A stretch of DNA of 64,000 nt from Pseudoalteromonas sp. 3D05 (GCF_002723455.1 NZ_PDUS01000012.1:60125-124124); one strand, 5' to 3'; numbered from the stretch's first letter, positions 1 through 7,884 are shown. Made by a program: numbers and translations. The notes: generated by a model from the letters alone, not told the origin.

Positions 1-20
1 GCTGATAGCTGATAGCTGAT
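1..20. repeat. Short tandem repeat at the window edge
   Basis: Almost three copies of the 7-mer GCTGATA lie end to end and may continue upstream of the window. No gene overlaps them. They precede the promoter of the rpsF operon by about 35 bases. Function unknown. Confidence 0.7.
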
Positions 21-55
21 TTATTAACTCCCCCACTTAAAGCTAAAAAACCTGC

Positions 56-84
56 TTGCTTAATTTTCCAACTAAGCGTAAAAT
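56..84 (+). promoter_or_regulatory. Probable sigma70 promoter of the rpsF operon
   Basis: TTGCTT at 56-61 and TAAAAT at 79-84 are separated by 17 bases, a good match to the -35/-10 arrangement. It would give a leader of about 85 bases before rpsF, enough to hold the regulatory hairpin at 114-172. Prediction by eye only. Confidence 0.5.
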
Positions 85-113
85 GCGCGCTCATTTCGGC
101 CTATTTAATATTA

Positions 114-172
114 ATTCCTTGCCTTAAACCGACTGGCTGAAACGGTAGAAGGCTCTATTAACCGTAAGGAAT
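114..172 (+). promoter_or_regulatory. Probable S6:S18-binding autoregulatory mRNA leader
   Basis: The rpsF leader can fold with an outer helix ATTCCTT (114-120) against AAGGAAT (166-172), continued by GCCTT (121-125) against AAGGC (149-153) and ACCG/CGGT inside. An unpaired stretch with TAACCG lies on the 3' side. Many bacteria carry an S6:S18 motif at this place, with a conserved CCG near a bulge, by which the S6-S18 heterodimer represses its own operon. The Shine-Dalgarno AAGGA is inside the outer helix, so folding would hide it. Identification is by structure and position, not by a covariance search. Confidence 0.6.
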
Positions 173-176
173 ATCC

Positions 177-518
177 ATGCGTCATTACGAAATCGTATTC
201 ATGGTTCACCCTGATCAGAGTGAGCAAGTTGCTGGTATGATCGAACGTTATACCGGTTCTATCACTGAAGCTGGTGGTACTATCCACCGTCTTGAAGACT
301 GGGGCCGTCGTCAACTGGCTTACCCAATCAACAAGCTTCACAAAGCTCATTATGTTCTTATGAACGTTGAAGCACCTACTGAAGTAATCAGCGAGCTAGA
401 AACTACTTTCCGCTACAACGATGCAGTGCTTCGTAACTTAGTTATGCGTACTAAAAACGCTGTAACTGAAGCGTCTCCTCTTGTAAGAGAAGAGAAGAAA
501 GAAGCACCAGCTGCTTAA
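177..518 (+). CDS. rpsF: 30S ribosomal protein S6
   Basis: Small-subunit platform protein that pairs with S18 and binds 16S rRNA. The 113 residues follow E. coli S6 closely from [18 protein letters not shown] through the [14 protein letters not shown] region. The start is fixed by the conserved N-terminus and by AAGGA just upstream. It heads the rpsF-priB-rpsR-rplI operon. The protein is shorter than E. coli S6 and ends EEKKEAPAA, so it lacks the long acidic tail with terminal glutamates that E. coli RimK extends. A rimK gene lies 14 kb away in this window. The identity is not in doubt. Confidence 0.98.
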   Translation: MRHYEIVFMVHPDQSEQVAGMIERYTGSITEAGGTIHRLEDWGRRQLAYPINKLHKAHYVLMNVEAPTEVISELETTFRYNDAVLRNLVMRTKNAVTEASPLVREEKKEAPAA

Positions 519-563
519 TTGTTTTGAGTCCAAGCATGGCGCTTGTTCAGTTGAGTAATTAAG

Positions 564-890
564 ATGAGCCAAAAGCTTAACCCTTACATGAATCAACTAA
601 CACTATCTGGAGTCGTTTGTAAAACGCCCAAATATAGTCAAAGCCCTGCTGGTATACCGCATTGTATTTTTGTTGTAGAACATAAATCAATGCAAGTTGA
701 AGCAGACCTTAACCGTAATAGTTATGTAAAGCTTCAAGTGGTTGCTAGTGGTAAGCAAATGCAACAACAGACTCAACATTTGCACGTTGGGCAGGCATTG
801 CAAGTGAGCGGTTTTTTAAACCGCCATGAAGGTCGTAACGGCCTTAGCCAATTGGTTTTGCATGCTCAGCATATAGAAAGAATTAATTGA
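564..890 (+). CDS. priB: Primosomal replication protein N (PriB)
   Basis: PriB is a dimeric OB-fold single-strand DNA-binding protein that joins PriA and DnaT to restart stalled forks. The core reads MNQLTLSGVVCKTPKYSQ and later SGFLNRHEGRNGLSQLVLHAQHIERI, matching E. coli PriB in order and length (108 residues as called). The gene keeps its usual place between rpsF and rpsR. Two starts are possible: ATG 564 and ATG 588; the second aligns better with the E. coli N-terminus, but neither has a strong Shine-Dalgarno sequence. I keep 564 and regard 588 as a real alternative. Confidence 0.95.
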   Translation: MSQKLNPYMNQLTLSGVVCKTPKYSQSPAGIPHCIFVVEHKSMQVEADLNRNSYVKLQVVASGKQMQQQTQHLHVGQALQVSGFLNRHEGRNGLSQLVLHAQHIERIN

Positions 891-902
891 GGAATTTATC
901 TC

Positions 903-1130
903 ATGGCACGTTATTTCAGACGTCGTAAGTTCTGCCGCTTTAAAGCGGAAGGCGTACAACAAATCGATTACAAAGATCTAGCTACTCTTAGAAACTATGT
1001 TACAGAAAGTGGCAAAATCGTACCTAGCCGTATTACAGGTACTAGCGCTAAATACCAGCGCCAGCTAGCAACTGCTATCAAGCGCGCTCGCTACTTAGCC
1101 CTTCTTCCATACACTGACTTACATAAGTAA
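903..1130 (+). CDS. rpsR: 30S ribosomal protein S18
   Basis: S18 is the partner of S6 in the platform of the small subunit. The 75-residue product [20 protein letters not shown]...LPYTDLHK has the length and the basic N-terminus typical of the family. The start follows a GAGGAATTTATCTC leader with a good ribosome binding site (GAGGAA). The gene lies 12 bases after priB and 35 bases before rplI in the same operon, and S18 is the second protein of the predicted S6:S18 feedback on the leader at 114-172. Confidence 0.98.
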
Positions 1131-1165
1131 GCAGCGGATTAACAGTTTTTAAAAGGTGTAGAAAC

Positions 1166-1618
1166 ATGCAAGTTATTCTACTAGATAAGATCGCTAACCT
1201 AGGTAGCCTAGGTGAACAGGTTGTAGTTAAATCTGGTTTCGCACGTAACTTCCTTTTCCCGCAAGGTAAGGCAGTTCCTGCGACTAAAGCTAACATTGAA
1301 ACTTTTGACGCACGTCGCGCAGAACTTGAAGCGAAAATCGCTGAACAGTTAGTTGCTGCACAAGCACGCGCTGACAAACTAGAAGCATTAGCTGAAGTTA
1401 CATTAGTATCTAAAGCTGGTGACGAAGGTAAGTTATTCGGTTCAATCGGTACTCGTGATATCGCTGACGCTATCTCAGCTGTTGGTGTTGAAGTTGCTAA
1501 ATCAGAAGTTCGTTTACCTCTAGGTACTATCCGTGAGACTGGCGAATTTGACGTTGCAATCGCAGTACACTCAGACGTAACGGCTACTATTAAAGTAATC
1601 GTAATCGCTGAAGCTTAA
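1166..1618 (+). CDS. rplI: 50S ribosomal protein L9
   Basis: L9 is an elongated two-domain large-subunit protein that helps keep the reading frame. The N-terminal domain [22 protein letters not shown] with [14 protein letters not shown], the connecting helix rich in Ala/Glu/Lys (about residues 45-75), and the C-terminal domain with [16 protein letters not shown] are all present. At 150 residues it is full length. AAAAGGTG precedes the start. It is the last gene of the operon and is followed by a strong terminator. Confidence 0.98.
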   Translation: MQVILLDKIANLGSLGEQVVVKSGFARNFLFPQGKAVPATKANIETFDARRAELEAKIAEQLVAAQARADKLEALAEVTLVSKAGDEGKLFGSIGTRDIADAISAVGVEVAKSEVRLPLGTIRETGEFDVAIAVHSDVTATIKVIVIAEA

Positions 1619-1633
1619 TTTTTAATTAAGCCA

Positions 1634-1668
1634 AAAAAGCCGCGCTCATTGAGCGCGGCTTTTTGTTA
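1634..1668 (+). terminator. Rho-independent terminator after rplI
   Basis: Perfect 14-base stem, AAAAAGCCGCGCTC at 1634-1647 against its complement at 1651-1664, with the three-base loop ATT. The A and T ends of the stem give a U-tract in both directions. It closes the ribosomal operon. Confidence 0.93.
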
Positions 1669-1844
1669 CCTAATAGAATGAACTCACTACTTATATTGTT
1701 CGTATATGTAAGCTGTTGTTAGTTATAATGTATTAGAGTAAGAAATGCTTTCGGTGTAGCTTTTCTTCACCGAGCCAAGTCGAAGAAAAATCAGAAAGTG
1801 GTAGATATACTTTTATTTGTTGTCTTCATTTAGATTTCAGTTTG

Positions 1845-1874
1845 TTGACAGTGACAGCGTTGTCACTGTATATT
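1845..1874 (+). promoter_or_regulatory. Strong sigma70 promoter with operator dyad for the minor-pilin operon
   Basis: TTGACA (1845-1850) and TATATT (1869-1874) are separated by 18 bases. The spacer is almost entirely a perfect inverted repeat, CAGTGACA-GCGT-TGTCACTG (1849-1868). The -35 box is consensus. A repressor dimer bound to the dyad would occlude the promoter. Which protein binds is not evident. The pilin start lies 37 bases downstream. Confidence 0.6.
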
Positions 1875-1910
1875 GTTTGTGCACTGGGCATGGTGTGAAG
1901 GAAGTAATTG

Positions 1911-2345
1911 ATGAACAATAAAATGAAAAAAAGTGTATTACAACATGGGTTTACACTCACCGAGTTATTAATAGTTGTTGCAATAATAGGTATTCTTTAT
2001 AGCGTAGCTTTACCTTCATATACAGAGCATATGGAGCGCAGTCGCCGCGCTGATATTCAGCAGGTAATGTTACAATATGGTGCAAGCCTAGAGCGAATAT
2101 ATTCACGTAACGGTGGTTACCCAAATGCATTTAATGCTGCCGTAAATACTGAATTCTATACTTTTTCATATACGCCATCAGATAGAGTCCCCGGTGCAGC
2201 TGCTGCCGATGATTTTCGTAGTCGAAAGTACACTTTAAAAGCGACTCCTAAAGCAGGCTCAGCTCAAGCGAATGACCTTTGTGGTGCCTTAACGTTAACT
2301 CATGATGGTTCACAGCTACCAAATTCTAATAGTTGTTGGGGTTAG
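1911..2345 (+). CDS. pilE: Type IV pilin-like protein, PilE/minor pilin family
   Basis: Prepilin of a type IV pilus system, to be cleaved by the prepilin peptidase and assembled through its N-terminal helix. The short leader MNNKMKKSVLQHG is followed by FTLTELLIVVAIIGILYSVALPSY, the class IVa signature with Glu5 of the mature protein. Two cysteines near the C-terminus (DLCGAL and NSCWG) can form the D-region disulfide. The ATG at 1911 is chosen over the in-frame TTG at 1908; GGAAG precedes it. At 144 residues it is the size of PilE-type minor pilins. In Pseudomonas pilE ends the fimU-pilVWXY1E operon; here it comes first. Confidence 0.88.
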   Translation: MNNKMKKSVLQHGFTLTELLIVVAIIGILYSVALPSYTEHMERSRRADIQQVMLQYGASLERIYSRNGGYPNAFNAAVNTEFYTFSYTPSDRVPGAAAADDFRSRKYTLKATPKAGSAQANDLCGALTLTHDGSQLPNSNSCWG

Positions 2346-2349
2346 CCAA

Positions 2350-2799
2350 ATGAACAAAGCCTCAGGTTTTACTCTTGTTGAGTTAATGGTGGTGGTTGGT
2401 ATCATCGCGATTATGGCTGTGCTTGCATTTCCCTCATTTAGCCAGCAAATAATGCAAGATCGTGTTGTAACAACCGCCAATCAGTTGAACAGTGTATACA
2501 AGTTTGCGCGCAGCGAAGCGGTAAAGCGCGATAGTAATGTTAAGCTTGTTGTGAGCGGAGATAAATGGCAAGTAAAGGCACCCGTTGATGGAGTCGAAAC
2601 CTTGTTGCGTGAGTTTGCTATTCAACATCAAGGTATTAATGTTTCATTAGTAGATAAAACGATTATGTCTACAGGTGAGGTTTCGTTAGCAAGTACCATT
2701 TTGGTTAAAGATGATAACGAAAAAACGACAGACTATTATCTTTGTGTTTTAAAAAGTGGTCAAAATTGGTTAGCTGAAAAATCCACTGGGTGCGCGTAA
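2350..2799 (+). CDS. GspH/FimT-family minor pseudopilin
   Basis: Minor prepilin of the FimT/FimU/GspH family. The leader MNKASG is followed by FTLVELMVVVGIIAIMAVLAFPSF, with the prepilin peptidase site G/F and Glu5. The remaining 120 residues resemble the GspH fold: a helix with NQLNSVYKFARSEAVKR, then beta strands and a C-terminal Cys pair region (YYLCVLKSG...STGCA). A more upstream start at 2302 would overlap the pilE-like gene and add residues without pilin character, so 2350 is chosen. The stop overlaps the next start (TAATG), indicating coupled translation. It likely belongs to the pilus-tip priming complex. Confidence 0.85.
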   Translation: MNKASGFTLVELMVVVGIIAIMAVLAFPSFSQQIMQDRVVTTANQLNSVYKFARSEAVKRDSNVKLVVSGDKWQVKAPVDGVETLLREFAIQHQGINVSLVDKTIMSTGEVSLASTILVKDDNEKTTDYYLCVLKSGQNWLAEKSTGCA

Positions 2800-3212
2800 T
2801 GAAATCGCAAAATGGTTTTTCATTACTTGAGGTAATGATATCGGTTGTGATTGCAGGTATTGCTTTATTAGGCCTTGCCTCTGCACAGCTAAAATCTTTA
2901 CAGTACGCGACCAATAGTTTTAATTACACTGTTTCTTTAATTCAAGCGCAAAATACCATAGAGCGACTATGGCCTCATATTTGTGAATTACAAACAACGA
3001 ACCCTGATCTATTTACGGATGTGGATTTTCGCGCTGCTCTTGAACCACAAATAGCCGACTACACGTTAACCTTACCAGCTGCTTTTAATGATGAAATGCA
3101 GGTTATTGTTAGCTGGAATGACGAACGTATTAAGCAAAACGATCCACTGGGTCTGGAAAATCAAATCACACTCAATGCCAGTTATCCTGATTTATCTGCA
3201 GGGTGTAGTTAA
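2799..3212 (+). CDS. pilV: Type IV pilus minor pilin PilV
   Basis: Minor prepilin with leader MKSQNG and the helix FSLLEVMISVVIAGIALLGLASAQLKSLQYA, whose LLxLASAQ end is typical of PilV. 137 residues. It starts inside the stop codon of the preceding gene and ends inside the start of the next, so the five pilin genes form one tightly coupled unit. The role is inferred from family and context: with the FimT-, PilW- and PilX-like proteins it primes pilus assembly. The GTG at 2790 is a poorer start because it would lengthen the leader without a better ribosome binding site. Confidence 0.85.
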   Translation: MKSQNGFSLLEVMISVVIAGIALLGLASAQLKSLQYATNSFNYTVSLIQAQNTIERLWPHICELQTTNPDLFTDVDFRAALEPQIADYTLTLPAAFNDEMQVIVSWNDERIKQNDPLGLENQITLNASYPDLSAGCS

Positions 3213-3739
3213 TGTTTTATTGCGGAGAAAAACAACGCGGTTATACATTGGTCGAGTTGATGGTAGCACTTGCAGCAGGGGCGTTTTTGCTCGGTGGTGT
3301 AAGTTTGGCATACTCTGCCATAAAAGGGACTGTGTTGGTTGGCAAGGAATTAGAAAACGCGCAAGAAGTTATACGCTATACCAGCAAGGTATTTACTCGC
3401 AGTATTAAGCAAACACCGGTTACACCTATAGTGAGTGCTGATGGTTCATCAATTACAATAACCCAGCCCGCAGGAGTTGTGACTTGCACAGGAAGTGTGG
3501 CAGCGGCGGATGTAAATGAAGTCTATAGCTTAGACGGTAATAACCTCATGTGTGCGCTCGGTGCATTGACCCCTGAGCGGTTATTAACCGGTTTAGCATC
3601 GCTAAATTTTAGTATCAACAATGAGCTAGTCACAATTAACGTTAAACCAGAGCAGTTACCAGCTCAATTTGGGGACTCCGTTGCTATAGAGCTAGCTGCA
3701 TCTAACGTTATTCTTGAAAAAGTATACAGTGGTGAATAA
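3212..3739 (+). CDS. pilW: Type IV pilus minor pilin PilW
   Basis: Prepilin with leader MFYCGEKQRG and helix YTLVELMVALAAGAFLLGGVSLAYSAIKG, the pattern of PilW/GspJ-like minor pilins, followed by a helix with ELENAQEVIRYTSKVFTRSIK. At 175 residues it is shorter than the PilW of Pseudomonas (about 270 residues). The start and stop each overlap the neighbouring genes by one or more bases. Assigned from the N-terminal signature and operon position; the C-terminal half has no motif I recognise. Confidence 0.82.
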   Translation: MFYCGEKQRGYTLVELMVALAAGAFLLGGVSLAYSAIKGTVLVGKELENAQEVIRYTSKVFTRSIKQTPVTPIVSADGSSITITQPAGVVTCTGSVAAADVNEVYSLDGNNLMCALGALTPERLLTGLASLNFSINNELVTINVKPEQLPAQFGDSVAIELAASNVILEKVYSGE

Positions 3740-5565
3740 TGAGTAAGAAACAGCATGGCTTTACATTAATAACGGTGCTTATTTTAACAAGTATGGCCAG
3801 CATTGTTGTACTTAATTCATTACGTGAAAACCTTGTGCAAGAACGTTTGACGGGTAACTTTCAAAAGAAGATTAATAGCCGCCTGTTAGCTGAAAAAGGG
3901 GTATTCGAAGAAGCGAAGTTATTAAAACAGGCACTGAACGATAATCAGGCGCTTGATGTAGATGGTTTAATTGCTGCAGCAGGAAATGCGACAGGGAGTG
4001 GTTTAATTGGCGATGATGCTATTTATAATGCGACATTAAGTAAAAATGCAGCAGGAGAAATTGAAATAGCTAGTCAGGGCCGGCGCTATAGCGGCGACGC
4101 GGTCAGTAACCTCGTTGCACGTTATAAAATGATTCCTGGTGCGCCTAAGTCTCCCTTTGAGCAAGCCATTGTTGGCTGTGAAGGGGTTCTTGTTAATGGT
4201 AGCGGTCGTATTGACAGCTACGATTCAGCGGACGGGCCATATAAAGAAGAAGATGCGGGTACAGATGCACGGGTAGGGACTATTCATCATGATTCAGATG
4301 TTTCGTTAAGTGGTGGCTCGCCTATTTGGGGCGATGTGATAGTAACGGGTAATGTAACTTTAAGTGGTAGTTCACCTGTAATGGGAGATATACATGCCAA
4401 CGGAAGTGTTACTATTAATGGCGGTACTGGCACCGGTGTGCCTGAAGGCTATCCAGCTGACACCCGCGTAGCAGGAGATATTTTATCAATGCAAAGCATT
4501 GATTTCACTGGCGGACGTGTTTTGGGGGTGTTAAGGGCTACAAAAGATTTAACAATCCGTAATAATGATGACGGTATTGTTGAGAATAGAGAAGCAAATG
4601 GCCTTGATATTATGTATGGCGGTAAAGGTAGCTTCCCCAGTGATTTAGGTGCGCACCAGTATCAAGATGGTAAACCATATTCGCATGAAGTATTTAAAAA
4701 AGTGCCAGATATACAACCTGTCCCTTCGGTTGACCCAAATAACCCAGACCCAAATCATGACTACACAGATCCACGTACTAACTGTGATCCGATTTTGGTT
4801 GTTCGTAACAATGAAAATTTAGCAGGCAGCAGTACACTTACGGATTTAAATGTTATCGAATTTTCAGCATTTAATTTGACCGCAAATCAGGGGACATTTA
4901 CCAAGTGGCCGAGTTGGAAAAAACCGATGGGGCAAAACATTACGCCTGTATCAAGAACCGTATTTGAGCAACCTAATCAACAAGTTTATGTCTTGGATAG
5001 CTTGACCGTTTCTGGCGGAAAACTGACTGTGCAAAGTGGTGATGTCACTTTATATATTAAAAACGACTTTAGGTATAATAATCATCCTAGTAATGGGTTT
5101 GAGATAGCCTCGGGTGCCACATTAACAATATATATTGAAGGACGCGTTATTATTGATGATGAAATTACAGCGCATGAGCCTATTTCGTCAGTTGGGCGTG
5201 CTGTATTTAGCATTTTTTCAAGTTACGAAACCCCAGACATGGATCCGCTGGTGTGTCATGGTGTGCCTTCAACAGGCAATAAAGTTGGCGTAGAGCTTTT
5301 ATCAAATGCATCTATGTATGCAGCGATTTATGCACCTAGAGCCCATATTCAAGTTAATTCAGATTCTGGTAATGACTTTAATGGCTCCCTGAGAGGTAAA
5401 ACGGTCTCAACATGCGGTAATGGTGGGATCCATTATGACAAACGTTTAAAAGATATTAGTGCTGGCGGCGGCGGTGCTACCGTACCTAAATTACAGTTTC
5501 TAGGTTGGTCATACAAAGCCCCCGAAACTATTGTTGAAGAAACAGAAGAAGAAACAACTCCTTAA
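3739..5565 (+). CDS. Large PilX-like pilus assembly protein
   Basis: The N-terminus MSKKQHG/FTLITVLILTSMASIVVLNSLRENLVQERLTGNFQ is that of a PilX-type minor pilin, which lacks Glu5 (Ile-Thr here) and carries the QERLTGN motif. Ordinary PilX proteins have about 170-200 residues; this one has 608. The extra part (about residues 140-590) is rich in short beta repeats of the type GDVIVTGNVTLSGSSPVMGD and resembles the polymer-forming beta-helical domains attached to some PilX or PulK-like proteins. The C-terminus is acidic (VEETEEETTP). No pilY1 follows, so the long C-terminal domain may replace the PilY1 adhesin at the tip; this is inference. Confidence 0.75.
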   Translation: MSKKQHGFTLITVLILTSMASIVVLNSLRENLVQERLTGNFQKKINSRLLAEKGVFEEAKLLKQALNDNQALDVDGLIAAAGNATGSGLIGDDAIYNATLSKNAAGEIEIASQGRRYSGDAVSNLVARYKMIPGAPKSPFEQAIVGCEGVLVNGSGRIDSYDSADGPYKEEDAGTDARVGTIHHDSDVSLSGGSPIWGDVIVTGNVTLSGSSPVMGDIHANGSVTINGGTGTGVPEGYPADTRVAGDILSMQSIDFTGGRVLGVLRATKDLTIRNNDDGIVENREANGLDIMYGGKGSFPSDLGAHQYQDGKPYSHEVFKKVPDIQPVPSVDPNNPDPNHDYTDPRTNCDPILVVRNNENLAGSSTLTDLNVIEFSAFNLTANQGTFTKWPSWKKPMGQNITPVSRTVFEQPNQQVYVLDSLTVSGGKLTVQSGDVTLYIKNDFRYNNHPSNGFEIASGATLTIYIEGRVIIDDEITAHEPISSVGRAVFSIFSSYETPDMDPLVCHGVPSTGNKVGVELLSNASMYAAIYAPRAHIQVNSDSGNDFNGSLRGKTVSTCGNGGIHYDKRLKDISAGGGGATVPKLQFLGWSYKAPETIVEETEEETTP

Positions 5566-5579
5566 GAATATGGCTGCAC

Positions 5580-5606
5580 CCCAGTGTAGCCATTCAAAAC
5601 TGGCTA
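5580..5606 (+). terminator. Hairpin after the pilin operon
   Basis: The sequence GGCTGCACCCCAGTGTAGCC can pair GGCT with AGCC and CAC with GTG across a short loop. There is no U-tract, so it is at best a weak terminator. A TGATCA dyad pair lies just downstream (5609-5622). Confidence 0.3.
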
Positions 5607-5664
5607 TAATGATCATTTGATCACTGACCTTTCATTTAGAAAATAAATAATTTTATTTCTTTTA

Positions 5665-5692
5665 AACCTTTTCTACCTTGCCTAACGTCTAA
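5665..5692 (+). promoter_or_regulatory. Possible ECF-type promoter upstream of the sigma factor gene
   Basis: AACCTT (5665-5670) and TCTAA (5688-5692, within CGTCTAA) are separated by 17 bases. This resembles the GAACTT...TCTGA or CGTC pattern of ECF sigma factors, which commonly transcribe their own genes. Putative; based on the match and the position about 95 bases before the start codon. Confidence 0.4.
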
Positions 5693-5787
5693 CTATTCAA
5701 GAAACTAAATATGAATAAAACATATTTTTTAATGGCTTGGGTATAAACTCAATTCATAACAACAATTATAAAGGGACAACATCAACG

Positions 5788-6339
5788 ATGTTGATAGATG
5801 CTAAAGAGGCTTTTGCACCTCCTTCTGAGGATGCATTAATTACGCAAGCTAAAATGGGTGATCAACAGGCCTATGCCCAACTGTATACGTTACATGTTAA
5901 GCGTGTCTATGCCTTGTGCTTACGCTTACTTGCGGACAAAGAGCATGCGGAAGATGCAACACAAGAGGTCTTTGTTCAGCTGTGGCATAAAATTGCGAGC
6001 TTTGAAGGGCAATCACAATTTTCCACATGGTTACATAGTGTAACCAGTAATATTGCGATTAGTTACTTAAGAAAGCATAAAAACTGGCTGCAAAAGGTGG
6101 TGAGTTTTGAGCAAAGTGGTATGGATGAACAAAGTGCGACTGATTGCCAAGGCTTAAACGGGCTCGATAAATTAGTGCTGCGATTGCCTGAGCGAGCAAG
6201 GATGGTGTTTGTTCTTCATGCTATTGAAGGTTACCGCCACGAAGAAATTGCGACCATGCTTGGAATGGCCGTCGGATCGAGTAAGTCGCAATATCATCGT
6301 GCAAAACAGTTATTAAAAGAGTGGTATGAAAATGAGTAA
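5788..6339 (+). CDS. ECF-family RNA polymerase sigma factor
   Basis: Sigma70-family factor of the extracytoplasmic-function type. Region 2 runs over about residues 30-95 (AYAQLYTLHVKRVYALCLRLL, EHAEDATQEVFVQLWHKI, STWLHSVTSNIAISYLRKHK) and region 4 over about 130-180 (LPERARMVFVLHAIEGYRHEEIATMLGMAVGSSKSQYHRAKQLL). ATG 5788 is preceded by AAAGGGA; an in-frame TTG 17 codons upstream is much less likely. The gene overlaps the next one by eight bases, as expected for a sigma/anti-sigma pair. The stimulus is unknown; the linked DUF4097 protein suggests an envelope response. Confidence 0.9.
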   Translation: MLIDAKEAFAPPSEDALITQAKMGDQQAYAQLYTLHVKRVYALCLRLLADKEHAEDATQEVFVQLWHKIASFEGQSQFSTWLHSVTSNIAISYLRKHKNWLQKVVSFEQSGMDEQSATDCQGLNGLDKLVLRLPERARMVFVLHAIEGYRHEEIATMLGMAVGSSKSQYHRAKQLLKEWYENE

Positions 6340-6808
6340 ACCAGATTTTGAAACATTCTTAGCTGAGTCACTTAACAACTCAGAGACGCACATTGCGCCG
6401 GAAAAAGATTTATGGCAAGGAATAGAAAAAGCGATTTCTAACCCAGCGATACAGCAACGTGAATCGTCTATGTGGCCAAAGCTTGCTGGGATTGCAGCAT
6501 GCAGTGTTGCTGCATTATTAAGTGTTCAGCTGGTCTTTAATAGCCCAACTCAGGACGCCAGCGTTGCAATGAGTGACTTTTTTGCAGAGCAAAAACAAAC
6601 GTTATTAGTGCAGTACCAAGATCAGCCTGCGTTAACGGATAACTGGCAACAACAATTAACAGAGTTAGAGGATGCAGAGCGGGCAATTAAACAAGCGTTA
6701 GAGAATGAGCCCGAAAATCCCGCATTGTTAAAAATGCTGGCGCAAATTTATCAACAGCAATTAGATCTAATCAATAAGGTGCATGCACCTAAGTGGCAAA
6801 CAATTTAG
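6332..6808 (+). CDS. Probable anti-sigma factor (membrane-anchored)
   Basis: The 158-residue product has no motif I can name. Residues 1-45 are cytoplasmic and acidic (MSKPDFETFLAESLNN). A single hydrophobic segment lies near residues 48-66 (LAGIAACSVAALLSVQLVF). The remainder is a Gln/Glu-rich helical periplasmic part with TPR-like spacing (ALENEPENPALLKMLAQIYQQQL). Position directly behind and overlapping the ECF sigma gene, one membrane span and a soluble N-terminus are the usual features of an anti-sigma factor. No zinc-binding HxxxCxxC motif is present. Function is inferred from context. Confidence 0.65.
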   Translation: MSKPDFETFLAESLNNSETHIAPEKDLWQGIEKAISNPAIQQRESSMWPKLAGIAACSVAALLSVQLVFNSPTQDASVAMSDFFAEQKQTLLVQYQDQPALTDNWQQQLTELEDAERAIKQALENEPENPALLKMLAQIYQQQLDLINKVHAPKWQTI

Positions 6809-6819
6809 GAGTAATGAGT

Positions 6820-7761
6820 ATGAAAGCATTAATTTTAGCGATGAGTATGTTGCCGCTAATGGCAGTTGCAGGGCAAAAAATCGATGAGCAAATTAGCGTA
6901 CCAGCTAATAAACGTATTTTTATTGATAACCAACGCGGGGATGTGCGCGTTGAAGGGTGGGATAAAGCTGAACTTAAAATAAGCGGTGAACTTGATGACA
7001 AAGCACAAGGGTATCGTTTAGAAGTTGAGAATGATCGTATTGAATTTATTGTTAAAATGCCACGCAATCAAAACTACGGTTGGAATAGAGGCGATGGGTC
7101 AGAGCTTGTAATCTTCATGCCAAAGAGTAGTGAATTAGAGCTGTCGGGTGTGAACGTTAACGTTGTGGCAAGCGAGCTTAGCAATGGTACTGATATTGAT
7201 GTAGTCAATGGCGACATTACATTATCTGCTATTGAAGGAGATATAAGCGTTGAAACGGTTAATGGTGATGTAGATGCAACAAACTTAATTGGTGATATTC
7301 GCTATGAAACCGTTAATGGTGAAATTAATGATAGAGACTCTCAAGGAAAATTACGTTTTACAGCTGTAAATGGTGATATTAAATCAACGTCGAAAGCGCA
7401 AGATGTAAGATTAGAGAATGTTAATGGGGATATCGACTTTGCCCTTGATACTGTTAAAAAGTTACGCATTAACACTGTTAATGGTGAGGCTGAAGTACGC
7501 ATTAACCGTTTACTTGATAAGGCTGACATACGCTTTGAGTCAGTCAGTGGTGATGCTGAATTCTTTTTCCCTGATGACATATCTGCTAAATTTGAAATTG
7601 AAGCACATGCAAATGGCAAGATAGTTAATGAGCTCAGCAATGATAAAGTAAAAAAAGCTAAGTATGGTCCTTCAAGTGAACTTGAGTTTAGCGTAAATGG
7701 CGGCGACGCTGATATCGAAATAGATACAATCAGCGGTCGTATTGAATTACGTAAAAAATAA
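6820..7761 (+). CDS. DUF4097 beta-strand repeat protein, exported
   Basis: The signal peptide is MKALILAMSMLPLMAVAG. After it come about twelve short repeats carrying VNGD or VNGE (for example VVNGDITL, ETVNGDVDA, NVNGDIDF), the beta-helix pattern of the DUF4097 family. ATG 6820 is chosen because TAGGAG sits eight bases before it; ATG 6814 is too close. It lies 11 bases behind the putative anti-sigma gene. DUF4097 proteins are often found with ECF sigma factors, and this one is probably the output or a sensor of the regulon. The molecular activity is unknown. Confidence 0.8.
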   Translation: MKALILAMSMLPLMAVAGQKIDEQISVPANKRIFIDNQRGDVRVEGWDKAELKISGELDDKAQGYRLEVENDRIEFIVKMPRNQNYGWNRGDGSELVIFMPKSSELELSGVNVNVVASELSNGTDIDVVNGDITLSAIEGDISVETVNGDVDATNLIGDIRYETVNGEINDRDSQGKLRFTAVNGDIKSTSKAQDVRLENVNGDIDFALDTVKKLRINTVNGEAEVRINRLLDKADIRFESVSGDAEFFFPDDISAKFEIEAHANGKIVNELSNDKVKKAKYGPSSELEFSVNGGDADIEIDTISGRIELRKK

Positions 7762-7796
7762 CCATAACACTTTATGGTGATTTGGGTACATGAACC

Positions 7797-7826
7797 AAAG
7801 CAGGAAAAGAATTCCTGCTTTGCTAT
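7797..7826 (+). terminator. Hairpin after the DUF4097 gene
   Basis: AAAGCAGGAA (7797-7806) pairs with TTCCTGCTTT (7812-7821), a perfect 10-base stem with a five-base loop. The following GCTATTTTC is a weak U-tract. It separates the ECF operon from dnaB. Confidence 0.65.
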
Positions 7827-7884
7827 TTTCACAACCTCAGCAAGTCGATAGAATAGAGCTATTCCCTGTTAGTATTGCGAAGTT

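Noticed and set aside
7341-7832. Reverse 163-codon open frame over the DUF4097 gene
   Set aside because: Antisense shadow of the repeat region; Ser-rich translation and no ribosome binding site.
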